A DNA stretch of 64,000 bases from DYMC01 sp035406705 (GTDB taxonomy: Bacteria > Verrucomicrobiota > Lentisphaeria > Victivallales > GWF2-50-93): contig CAYRRM010000011.1 of NCBI GenBank assembly GCA_964426675.1, positions 1-64,000 on the forward strand, in the 5' to 3' direction. Both the position numbers and the translations under genes were made by a program. Below, piece by piece: positions 54,392 through 62,681 of the stretch. The notes beneath the pieces were generated by a model, which did no database searches, was not told where the DNA came from, and worked only from the letters and a program-made list of their open reading frames with translations. The first letter of the stretch is position 1, and every line of letters begins with the position of its first letter.

Positions 54392-56029
54392 TTATTCTAT
54401 GATAAGTCCTGTTGTATCGGTAGAACTACCTCCTCCCGTACCAGATCCTCCTCCAGTTGTTACTGGACCACTCACAACTTTAAATGTTGGTAAATACCTG
54501 TAATAAACTTCAAGCATGAGGCAGCAAAGTGCAGTAGAATAAATATCTAAATCTATGGGAGTTTTATCAAAAGTTTCGACGTTTTCACCGTGTCCTGTTT
54601 TGCCGTCTTTTGAATATTTCTCACGTGGTCCTGTCCAATGCCCATCACTGTATTGTTCTTTAAGAAGGGCGTTCTGGAATTCTTTATTCCATGTTCTCCA
54701 GAGGTTACCTGAACCGTCAGTATACTGGAAGATTGCTTGAGTTTCATAGTACCACAAATACAGAGGCCAAGTTTTTGCCTTATAGTCTTTATAGTTGTCG
54801 ATACCTTTCCATTCACATTTTAAAAGTTCTCCGCCATTTTGTTCTTGAATCCACTTCATAGCAGAACCGACTTCATGACTTTTCCCTTCCCCCATAAGTT
54901 GCAAGCAGAGAGCACCAACAGAAGTCATAGTAGATCCACCACCATTTTGTTTTCCTCCCTCGCTTGAATATGCGAAAGCTCCACTTCCTTTCATGAACAT
55001 TACTTCTTTCATTCCTTTTATTGCTTTTTCTATTGCTTGTTCAATTCCAGGAACTGTAGAACCTGCGGTATATCCCGCTTTGAGAGCCTGATAGTGCCAG
55101 CCACTTACTGACAGGTCATATCTTCCAGCTGAATTGTTATGTCCATAATTGTAACCTCCTTGTGCACTTTGCCCCTTTACGAGAGTTTCCATCATTGTAT
55201 TCATAGCAGTTTCAACCATTGGAATTCTTGTAAGGGCAAAGGCCTCAGAAAGGGCATATGCTACAGCTGCGTGTCCATAGGAATTTCTATCTTCTTTTAC
55301 AAGGCCGTTTCCACCTCTTGAATTTACCATATCAATGAGACGTCTGATAGCTTTAAGAACACACGCGCCGAATTCCTGAGATGATGGAGTTTCATTATGT
55401 CCAAGAAAAGCGAGAAGAGCGACTCCAGTCAGGAAAGCTTTAGTGTTTTTGCCTTCTCCCCAACTACCATCTGGATTCTGATGGTCTCTTAACCAGCGGA
55501 GCCCTTTGTTAACAGCGGTTTCTGTTTTTCCGGAACCTCCATATTTTTTAATTGCGGCTTTTCTCCCGGAACCTGATCGGAGAGACATAACACCGGGTAG
55601 GACGAGGGCTGAATTTGATGGGGCTATTGCCAGGACATTAGGTACTACTACGTCCTGAGGCGCATCAACCATAGGAGCATCTTCGACTTCTACCTGAACA
55701 TCGCTTACTACATCAGGGCGCTCAATTTCTATTTCTTGCTCTACTTCGACTTCTTCAGTAGGTGGTGGTTCTGGAGGTTTTTGAATTTCCTTAATTTCCA
55801 CTTCTGTCACTTCTACTTCAATTTGTTTTTTTTCATCTGGTGGATTAAAAATAATTATTGACCCGAAGAAAGAAATTGCTATTGCGTGAAATATCAGAGA
55901 TACTACAGGCCCAGTCATATGCTCTTTTATATCCTGAATTGTAATCTTTTTAGCCGCTTCTATCTCGTGATATGAAGGATAGACCGGCTGTTGAAATTGT
56001 TGATTTTGATTTGGAGTTTGTTCATTCAT
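54392..56029 (-). CDS. TonB-like N-terminus plus squalene-cyclase-like toroid repeat protein, copy A
   Basis: A 545-residue protein. The N-terminal 40 residues are cytoplasmic, with one membrane helix (VVSLIFHAIAISFFGSIIIF, about 43-62). A periplasmic linker of alternating Glu/Val and Pro follows (EVEVTEVEIKEIQKPPEPPP, then EVEVEQEIEIE), like TonB-type stalks. Residues 165-520 form alpha-toroid repeats of the prenyltransferase/squalene-cyclase fold (NKGLRWLRDHQNPDGSWGEG, LLKEQYSDGHWTGPRE; QxxDGSW signatures). No terpene-cyclase DxDD acid motif is seen, so it is more likely a binding than a cyclase module. The tail is Gly/Ser/Thr-rich. A GGAGG site precedes ATG 56029. It is nearly identical to copy B. 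Function unknown. Confidence 0.8.
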   Translation of the reverse strand: MNEQTPNQNQQFQQPVYPSYHEIEAAKKITIQDIKEHMTGPVVSLIFHAIAISFFGSIIIFNPPDEKKQIEVEVTEVEIKEIQKPPEPPPTEEVEVEQEIEIERPDVVSDVQVEVEDAPMVDAPQDVVVPNVLAIAPSNSALVLPGVMSLRSGSGRKAAIKKYGGSGKTETAVNKGLRWLRDHQNPDGSWGEGKNTKAFLTGVALLAFLGHNETPSSQEFGACVLKAIRRLIDMVNSRGGNGLVKEDRNSYGHAAVAYALSEAFALTRIPMVETAMNTMMETLVKGQSAQGGYNYGHNNSAGRYDLSVSGWHYQALKAGYTAGSTVPGIEQAIEKAIKGMKEVMFMKGSGAFAYSSEGGKQNGGGSTMTSVGALCLQLMGEGKSHEVGSAMKWIQEQNGGELLKCEWKGIDNYKDYKAKTWPLYLWYYETQAIFQYTDGSGNLWRTWNKEFQNALLKEQYSDGHWTGPREKYSKDGKTGHGENVETFDKTPIDLDIYSTALCCLMLEVYYRYLPTFKVVSGPVTTGGGSGTGGGSSTDTTGLIIE

Positions 56030-56233
56030 TTTTTTATTCCTCCATAAAAATAATTAAGAATTTTTTTATTTCTAATGATACATTATTACAATTTCCAAAA
56101 AAAAGCAAATAAAAAAAATGCAAAAACTTTAAAATTAACAAAAAATACTAATAAATATTAGAATATTTATATTTTTCTTTGAAAGAATACCTTTATTAAA
56201 TTGAGGAATTCAAATAATCTTATTTTATCTGAG

Positions 56234-56265
56234 AAAAAAAAGAACGGCTGAAATTCAGACGTTTT
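56234..56265 (-). terminator. Terminator of copy B, imperfect
   Basis: On the minus strand AACGTCTGAA pairs with TTCAGCCGTT with one mismatch, followed by a T run (plus-strand A run at 56234-56241). It corresponds to the perfect terminator after copy A but has lost length and pairing. Confidence 0.7.
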
Positions 56266-56278
56266 TAGCATAATATTT

Positions 56279-57916
56279 TTATTCTATGATAAGTCCTGTT
56301 GTATCGGTTGAATTACCTCCTCCCGTACCAGATCTTCCTCCAGTTGTTACTGGACCACTCACAACTTTAAATGTTGGTAAATACCTGTAATAAACTTCAA
56401 GCATGAGGCAGCAAAGTGCAGTAGAATAAATATCTAAATCTATGGGAGTTTTATCAAAAGTTTCGACGTTTTCACCGTGTCCTGTTTTGCCGTCTTTTGA
56501 ATATTTCTCACGTGGTCCTGTCCAATGCCCATCACTGTATTGTTCTTTAAGAAGGGCGTTCTGGAATTCTTTATTCCATGTTCTCCAGAGGTTACCTGAA
56601 CCGTCAGTATACTGGAAGATTGCTTGAGTTTCATAGTACCACAAATACAGAGGCCAAGTTTTTGCCTTATAGTCTTTATAGTTGTCGATACCTTTCCATT
56701 CACATTTTAAAAGTTCTCCGCCATTTTGTTCTTGAATCCACTTCATAGCAGAACCGACTTCATGACTTTTCCCTTCCCCCATAAGTTGCAAGCAGAGAGC
56801 ACCAACAGAAGTCATAGTAGATCCACCACCATTTTGTTTTCCTCCCTCGCTTGAATATGCGAAAGCTCCACTTCCTTTCATGAACATTACTTCTTTCATT
56901 CCTTTTATTGCTTTTTCTATTGCTTGTTCAATTCCAGGAACTGTAGAACCTGCGGTATATCCCGCTTTGAGAGCCTGATAGTGCCAGCCACTTACTGACA
57001 GGTCATATCTTCCAGCTGAATTGTTATGTCCATAATTGTAACCTCCTTGTGCACTTTGCCCCTTTACGAGAGTTTCCATCATTGTATTCATAGCAGTTTC
57101 AACCATTGGAATTCTTGTAAGGGCAAAGGCCTCAGAAAGGGCATATGCTACAGCTGCGTGTCCATAGGAATTTCTATCTTCTTTTACAAGGCCGTTTCCA
57201 CCTCTTGAATTTACCATATCAATGAGACGTCTGATAGCTTTAAGAACACACGCGCCGAATTCCTGAGATGATGGAGTTTCATTATGTCCAAGAAAAGCGA
57301 GAAGAGCGACTCCAGTCAGGAAAGCTTTAGTGTTTTTGCCTTCTCCCCAACTACCATCTGGATTCTGATGGTCTCTTAACCAGCGGAGCCCTTTGTTAAC
57401 AGCGGTTTCTGTTTTTCCGGAACCTCCATATTTTTTAATTGCGGCTTTTCTCCCGGAACCTGATCGGAGAGACATAACACCGGGTAGGACGAGGGCTGAA
57501 TTTGATGGGGCTATTGCCAGGACATTAGGTACTACTACGTCCTGAGGCGCATCAACCATAGGAGCATCTTCGACTTCTACCTGAACATCGCTTACTACAT
57601 CAGGGCGCTCAATTTCTATTTCTTGCTCTACTTCGACTTCTTCAGTAGGTGGTGGTTCTGGAGGTTTTTGAATTTCCTTAATTTCCACTTCTGTCACTTC
57701 TACTTCAATTTGTTTTTTTTCATCTGGTGGATTAAAAATAATTATTGACCCGAAGAAAGAAATTGCTATTGCGTGAAATATCAGAGATACTACAGGCCCA
57801 GTCATATGCTCTTTTATATCCTGAATTGTAATCTTTTTAGCCGCTTCTATCTCGTGATATGAAGGATAGACCGGCTGTTGAAATTGTTGATTTTGATTTG
57901 GAGTTTGTTCATTCAT
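56279..57916 (-). CDS. TonB-like N-terminus plus squalene-cyclase-like toroid repeat protein, copy B
   Basis: A 545-residue duplicate of copy A with the same layout: membrane helix at 43-62, Glu/Val/Pro stalk, then toroid repeats. Only two residues differ, both in the C-terminal Gly/Ser tail (Gly to Arg and Ser to Asn). The start ATG 57916 has the same TGGAGG ribosome-binding site. Its 3' terminator is imperfect, so transcription may read on into copy A, giving a two-gene unit. The near identity next to diverged flanks suggests gene conversion or strong selection. Function unknown; toroid domains with membrane stalks are frequent in PVC bacteria. Confidence 0.8.
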   Translation of the reverse strand: MNEQTPNQNQQFQQPVYPSYHEIEAAKKITIQDIKEHMTGPVVSLIFHAIAISFFGSIIIFNPPDEKKQIEVEVTEVEIKEIQKPPEPPPTEEVEVEQEIEIERPDVVSDVQVEVEDAPMVDAPQDVVVPNVLAIAPSNSALVLPGVMSLRSGSGRKAAIKKYGGSGKTETAVNKGLRWLRDHQNPDGSWGEGKNTKAFLTGVALLAFLGHNETPSSQEFGACVLKAIRRLIDMVNSRGGNGLVKEDRNSYGHAAVAYALSEAFALTRIPMVETAMNTMMETLVKGQSAQGGYNYGHNNSAGRYDLSVSGWHYQALKAGYTAGSTVPGIEQAIEKAIKGMKEVMFMKGSGAFAYSSEGGKQNGGGSTMTSVGALCLQLMGEGKSHEVGSAMKWIQEQNGGELLKCEWKGIDNYKDYKAKTWPLYLWYYETQAIFQYTDGSGNLWRTWNKEFQNALLKEQYSDGHWTGPREKYSKDGKTGHGENVETFDKTPIDLDIYSTALCCLMLEVYYRYLPTFKVVSGPVTTGGRSGTGGGNSTDTTGLIIE

Positions 57917-58136
57917 TTTTTTTATTCCTCCATTTAAAGACTAAGAATTTTTTTATTATTTTCTAATAAATAGATTAGCACAATATCAAAAAAAGTAAAT
58001 AAAAAAACAGAGAAAAATTTTAAAACTAATAAAAAATACTAATAAATATTAGAATATTTATATTTTTCTTTGAAAGATTATCTTTTAAGTATAGATTAAC
58101 CTAAGATTATAAAGAAAAAATGAAGAGGATTATAGA

Positions 58137-58994
58137 ATGTGGAATTATAATGAAAAAGTAATGGAGCATTTTTTGCATCCGAGAAATGTTGGGGAGATAG
58201 AAAATCCAGATGCTGTTGGTGAAGTGGGTAATATTACCTGTGGTGATGCGTTAAGATTAACTTTGAAGATAGATAGGGAAAGTGAAAGAATTTTAGATGC
58301 GAAATTTCAAACGTTTGGTTGTGCAAGTGCAATTGCGTCATCTTCCGTTTTGACAGAGATTATAAAGGGAAAAAAGCTTGATGAAGTATCAAAAATCACG
58401 AATAAAGATATTGTTAATGTTTTGGGGGAGCTTCCTGAGGAAAAGATGCATTGTTCGGTAATGGGTATGGAAGCATTGCAGGCGGCAATAGCAAATTACC
58501 GAGGGGAAAATCTTTCAAAGCATGAAGAGGAAGAGGAAGAGGGGCGTCTTGTATGTAAGTGTTTTGGTGTAACTGATTCAAAAATACGTAAAGTAGCTCT
58601 TCAAAACAGGCTTCATACAGTTGAACAGATAACTAATTATACAAAAGCTGGTGGGGCATGTGGGGCGTGTATAGATGAGATTCAAGAAATTCTTGACGAA
58701 CTTTGGAAAGAAAAACCGTGTTCAAAAGATGAAAACAAAACAGGTTTTAAATGTATGACAGTTGTTCAGAAAATTATGAGGATTCAAGAAGTTCTTGATA
58801 AAGAGGTAAAGCCTCTTCTTCAAAATGATGGAGGTAGTGTTGAGCTTGTTGATATTCAGGACATGAAAGTTATTGTTCGGATGCAGGGGCGTTGTTCTTC
58901 ATGTCCTGTTTCACACGTCACACTGAAAAATACTATTGAAGCTAAATTGCGTGAATTTGTTTGTCCAGAAATAACAGTAGAGGAAGCAAAATGA
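58137..58994 (+). CDS. nifU: Iron-sulfur cluster scaffold NifU, three-domain form
   Basis: A 285-residue NifU. The N-terminal IscU-like scaffold (1-125) has the three cluster-binding Cys in GNITCGDALRL, TFGCASAIASSS and MHCSVMGMEAL. The central BFD-type [2Fe-2S] domain (about 138-190) has VCKCFGV and GGACGACIDE. The C-terminal NifU domain (about 210-285) has QNDGGSVELV and the GRCSSCPVS pair. This full form is typical of anaerobes and does not prove nitrogen fixation, since no nif structural genes are seen. The stop overlaps the nifS start (ATGA). Confidence 0.95.
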   Translation: MWNYNEKVMEHFLHPRNVGEIENPDAVGEVGNITCGDALRLTLKIDRESERILDAKFQTFGCASAIASSSVLTEIIKGKKLDEVSKITNKDIVNVLGELPEEKMHCSVMGMEALQAAIANYRGENLSKHEEEEEEGRLVCKCFGVTDSKIRKVALQNRLHTVEQITNYTKAGGACGACIDEIQEILDELWKEKPCSKDENKTGFKCMTVVQKIMRIQEVLDKEVKPLLQNDGGSVELVDIQDMKVIVRMQGRCSSCPVSHVTLKNTIEAKLREFVCPEITVEEAK

Positions 58995-60181
58995 AGGTAA
59001 TTGATAGAATAATTTATTGCGATAATAACGCTACTACGAGAATTGCACCGGAAGTTTTTGAAGGTATGAAACCATTTCTCACCGAATTTTATGGTAATCC
59101 GTCAAGTATCCATAATTTTGGTGGGCAGGTTCAGAAAGCTATTGATGAGGCAAGGGCGTCTGTAGCTGAACTTCTGGGTGCTCAAGAAAGCGAAATAGTT
59201 TTTACAAGCGGAGGGACAGAGAGCGATAATGCTGCCATTTTTAGTGCTGTTAGGGTTAAGGAACCGAGGAAAAAAGTTCTCATAAGTAAACTTGAGCATC
59301 CTGCTGTTTTAAATCTGGGAAAGGAACTTTTCAGGAGAGGGTATAACGTGCTGGAAATACCTGTTGATAATTCTGGAAGAGTAGATATGGATTTTATTGA
59401 AGATAATGTTGATTCAGATACAGCACTTGTCTCTGTTATGTGGGCAAATAATGAGATAGGTAACATTTATCCTGTTGACGAAATATCCCGGATAGCCCAT
59501 TCGCAAGGGGCGCTTTTTCATACTGATGCAGTTCAAGCAGTAGGGAAAGTTCCAATAGATTTATCACGGATGACAATAGATACACTTGCCCTTTCAGGGC
59601 ATAAACTTCACGCGCCAAAAGGAGTTGGAGTGCTTTATATAAAGCGCGGTGTAAGATTTAAGCCATATCTTATTGGCGGACATCAGGAAAGGGGGCGTCG
59701 CGCTGGTACTGAAAATGTAGCTTCAATTGTAGGATTGGGAATTGCATGTAAACTTGCAATAAAAAATATGAAAGAAGAGAATACGCGCGTAAAAGAATTA
59801 CGAGATAAACTTGAGGATAGTTTGCTGTCATCTATTCAGTGTACCAGATTAAATGGAGATAAGGAAAATAGAATTCCTAATACAACGAATATAAGTTTTG
59901 AATATATAGAAGGAGAAGCAATACTATTGATGATGAATCAAATGGGAATTTGCGCATCAAGTGGTAGTGCATGCACAAGTGGTAGTCTTGAGCCATCGCA
60001 CGTTTTACGTGCAATAGGTGTTCCATACACAGCCGCTCATGGTTCCGTGCGTTTCAGCTTATCAGTTTATAATACAGCGGATGAGATAGATTTTATAATT
60101 GAAAAACTGCCTCCAATAATAGATATGTTGAGAGAGATTTCTCCTTACTGGAGAAAACGACACCATTTACAGAAGGTATAA
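58991..60181 (+). CDS. nifS: Cysteine desulfurase NifS
   Basis: A 396-residue PLP enzyme that supplies sulfur to NifU. It has YCDNNATTRIAPEVFEGM at the start, FTSGGTESDN, the PLP-binding lysine in LALSGHKLHAPKGVG, and the active-site loop ASSGSACTSGSLEPSHVL with the catalytic Cys. ATG 58991 overlaps the nifU stop by four bases; the longer open frame to 58961 lies in nifU. Together the two genes form a minimal NIF-type cluster-assembly operon. Confidence 0.95.
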   Translation: MKVIDRIIYCDNNATTRIAPEVFEGMKPFLTEFYGNPSSIHNFGGQVQKAIDEARASVAELLGAQESEIVFTSGGTESDNAAIFSAVRVKEPRKKVLISKLEHPAVLNLGKELFRRGYNVLEIPVDNSGRVDMDFIEDNVDSDTALVSVMWANNEIGNIYPVDEISRIAHSQGALFHTDAVQAVGKVPIDLSRMTIDTLALSGHKLHAPKGVGVLYIKRGVRFKPYLIGGHQERGRRAGTENVASIVGLGIACKLAIKNMKEENTRVKELRDKLEDSLLSSIQCTRLNGDKENRIPNTTNISFEYIEGEAILLMMNQMGICASSGSACTSGSLEPSHVLRAIGVPYTAAHGSVRFSLSVYNTADEIDFIIEKLPPIIDMLREISPYWRKRHHLQKV

Positions 60182-60209
60182 AAAAGCTTACTTAAACAAT
60201 TCAAGGTCT

Positions 60210-61811
60210 TTAAAGTTTCTTCAGGTCAGTGGTGTTACTCTGAGAAGCAGGAATTTTTATTATAAAAGTTGTTCCCTGCCCAAGAGTACTCTTTACCTCA
60301 ATGTTTCCATTATATTTTTTTACAGTTTCCATGCATGAATGTAATCCATAACCTCTTGAATGGCGAGATTTTTCTTTTGTAGAGAAGCCGAATTTAAACA
60401 TTTTCGGAAGGTTTTCCGGTGCTATACCAGGGCCATTATCTATTACTTCAGATATTACAAAAGTTTTTCCTTCGATATTCTCTTTTTTCAGAGTGATTTT
60501 TATGCGTTTTTCTTTTAATGCATTTTCCGCTTCCATAGCTTCGACAGCGTTTTTGATAAGGTTTATATAGACCTGTGTCATCATCGAACTATCGATTAAT
60601 ATTTCAGGTGTATCAGGGGTAATTTCGGTTTCAAGGAAAACAGCTTTTTTATTAAAAGTTTCTTCGAAAATTTTCACTGAAGATTCTATAACAGGTGCAA
60701 GAGATGTGATATTTTCCGTACCAAGTTCTCCAACAAACTTTTGTTGTAATTCGATGATTTCACTTATGTGATTGAGTTTATTTGAAAGGGATGATGCAAG
60801 CTTAGCATTTTCTTCACTTCGTTTTGCAATATGTCCGACAAGTTCGGAGATAATATCAAAATATTGAGAACCACCAGGGTCTTTTGTAAGAAATTCCTTA
60901 ATATCCCCTGTATTCACGTGTTTCTTTAATTCCGGAATGAGTTCATTCGTTATTAATGACTCTGGACTATCCGCGTTTAATATTTTATTTTTTTCCTTCA
61001 GTTCGGCTACATTTAATTTTGCTACTGTTACAGCATTTCCTATATTATGAATAATTCCAGCAGACACCTGAAGCATTCCTTCTTCCTTTGCTTCTTGAAG
61101 ATTTTTTTCAAATTCTCTTCTTTGTCTAAAAATTCTAATTCCATTAAGGCTCATTGCGGCAATTTCACAGAGGCGTGCGAGAAATATAGCATCATTTTCA
61201 TCTATAATATGAGTATCAAAATCATCTCCAGAAACTACTATTACAGCGGCAGAAACGGTATTATTACAATATATTGGAGCTATTACAGTTCTCTTTGCAA
61301 TTTTGAAAAATGTTTTCTGGAAAAAATTTTCAGGAGCATCTTCTTGTTTTTTGATAAAATAATATCCATTTTCTTTGCATAATTCCTTTAATCTTGAAAC
61401 AGAAAAGGGAATTTTTATATCTCTTATAAACTGAGTATGAAACTTTGGATGGGCAAGTAATTGCTGTTCTACCTGATTTGGAACGTCTTTTAAAGGAGGG
61501 AAAGTCCCCGAAACAGAGCATCCTACAAATTCATCATTTCCCGCCGAGATAAAGACAGCAGACCCTATTCCCCCAAGAGAACGTTGGGCATATTCTCCAA
61601 AATGGGCAAGAAAAGATTCATCGCTAGTATCGGAATTAATGGCTTTTTCTGACAGTTCCAGTATTGCTGCTGTCCCTTTTCGTTCACGTTTTATAGCTTT
61701 ATCTTTTTCGTATAATTTTCTTTCAGCAATGATTTTTTTTGTGTGTAGATAGATCAGAGCTCCTGCCATGGAAACAATAGCTGTTAATAATAATATTAAT
61801 GTTATTTGCAA
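60210..61811 (-). CDS. Sensor histidine kinase with GAF-like domain
   Basis: A 533-residue kinase. It has one N-terminal membrane helix (ITLILLLTAIVSMAGALIYLH), a short coiled coil and a GAF-like sensor (about 60-225). The His-containing helix carries His255 in AGIIHNIGNAVTVAK, the HNIGNAL-type histidine region. A long helical insert follows, then the ATPase domain (VYINLIKNAVEAM, VIDNGPGIAPENLPKMFKFGFSTK, SRGYGLHSCMETV). Translation starts at TTG 61811, seven bases after GGAGG, inside the 3' end of lipA. No receiver domain or regulator gene is adjacent. The ligand is unknown. Confidence 0.88.
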   Translation of the reverse strand: MQITLILLLTAIVSMAGALIYLHTKKIIAERKLYEKDKAIKRERKGTAAILELSEKAINSDTSDESFLAHFGEYAQRSLGGIGSAVFISAGNDEFVGCSVSGTFPPLKDVPNQVEQQLLAHPKFHTQFIRDIKIPFSVSRLKELCKENGYYFIKKQEDAPENFFQKTFFKIAKRTVIAPIYCNNTVSAAVIVVSGDDFDTHIIDENDAIFLARLCEIAAMSLNGIRIFRQRREFEKNLQEAKEEGMLQVSAGIIHNIGNAVTVAKLNVAELKEKNKILNADSPESLITNELIPELKKHVNTGDIKEFLTKDPGGSQYFDIISELVGHIAKRSEENAKLASSLSNKLNHISEIIELQQKFVGELGTENITSLAPVIESSVKIFEETFNKKAVFLETEITPDTPEILIDSSMMTQVYINLIKNAVEAMEAENALKEKRIKITLKKENIEGKTFVISEVIDNGPGIAPENLPKMFKFGFSTKEKSRHSRGYGLHSCMETVKKYNGNIEVKSTLGQGTTFIIKIPASQSNTTDLKKL

Positions 61812-62671
61812 TTTTGTTCCTCCGCCATATATGAACTTCTAACCAGCGGTCCACTCCAAACACTCATAAAATTTAACTCAATTGCGAATTTTTTCCAGTA
61901 TTTAAATTTATCTGGCTCTATAAATTTTGAAATTTTGATATTATTTGCGCCTGGACGAAGGTATTGTCCAATGGTAAGCATTGTTGCTCCATTTTTGCGA
62001 ATATCGCAAATAGTTTCGGCGATTTCACAATCTTCTTCTCCAAGTCCCAGCATTATACCGGATTTGACTTTTATTTTTCCTTTTGAGATGGAAAAAGTAT
62101 CAGATAATACTTTTAAAGATCGGTCGTAATCTGCCGAACTTCTTATAATGGGAGTGAGGCGCCTTACTGTTTCAAGGTTATGGTTTAATATATCTGGCTC
62201 TGCATCGAGTACTATTTTTAGCGCGTCTGTATTTCCTTTGAAATCTGGTATTAGTAATTCTACTTTTACATCGGGTGACTTTTTTTTAATTGCAAGAGTT
62301 GTTTTTGCGAAAATCGCAGCCCCTCCATCTGGTAAATCATCTCTTGTAACGCTTGTTATTACTACGTGTCTAAGGTTGAGTTCCATTACAGCCTCTGCGA
62401 TTTTTTCAGCTTCTGATGGATTTGGCGGTGGTGGTTTTTTGCTATGTTTAACAGCGCAAAAGAGGCAATTTCTAGTGCATTGATCTCCAAGAATCATAAA
62501 AGTTGCTGTTCCACGACACCAACATTCTCCAAGATTAGGGCATTTTGCGCTTGAGCATACTGTATGAAGTCCTTTACTTTTAATGATATTAAATACTTTT
62601 TCCTTTTCGCCTCCGGCGGAAAATTTTACCCTTATCCATTCGGGAATTCGTTGTTTTTTATTTTTTTCCAT
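61802..62671 (-). CDS. lipA: Lipoyl synthase
   Basis: A 289-residue radical-SAM enzyme that inserts two sulfurs into octanoyl-protein. The auxiliary cluster motif is CSSAKCPNLGECW. The radical-SAM CX3CX2C is CTRNCLFCAV. VITSVTRDDLPDGGAAIFAKT and NHNLETVRRLTP also match, and the C-terminal RSSY with the conserved Ser is present. ATG 62671 gives the family start (RIPEWIRVKF); ATG 62692 overlaps the purL stop and is the alternative. No lipB is adjacent. Three palindromes of the iterated type lie in or near it (61997, 62307). Confidence 0.95.
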   Translation of the reverse strand: MEKNKKQRIPEWIRVKFSAGGEKEKVFNIIKSKGLHTVCSSAKCPNLGECWCRGTATFMILGDQCTRNCLFCAVKHSKKPPPPNPSEAEKIAEAVMELNLRHVVITSVTRDDLPDGGAAIFAKTTLAIKKKSPDVKVELLIPDFKGNTDALKIVLDAEPDILNHNLETVRRLTPIIRSSADYDRSLKVLSDTFSISKGKIKVKSGIMLGLGEEDCEIAETICDIRKNGATMLTIGQYLRPGANNIKISKFIEPDKFKYWKKFAIELNFMSVWSGPLVRSSYMAEEQNCK

Positions 62672-62681
62672 AGATAAAAAG

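Larger units (their letters stand above)
54329..56187. repeat. Tandem duplication, unit A (about 1.86 kb)
   Basis: This unit and unit B (56216-58077) hold the same gene with matching 5' and 3' flanks, offset by 1887 bases at the coding region. The 46 or so bases ending at 56187 (AAAAATACTAATAAATATTA and on) recur at 58032-58077. The coding parts show three base differences near the 3' end as far as I can see, whereas the flanks and terminators differ by many substitutions and indels. Confidence 0.88.
56216..58077. repeat. Tandem duplication, unit B (about 1.86 kb)
   Basis: Second unit of the direct tandem duplication. It contains copy B of the toroid protein gene, a diverged terminator and an upstream region matching unit A. 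Units are separated by about 28 bases. Confidence 0.88.

Noticed and set aside
58137..60181. Nitrogen-fixation locus
   Set aside because: Only nifU and nifS are present; these serve general Fe-S assembly in many anaerobes.
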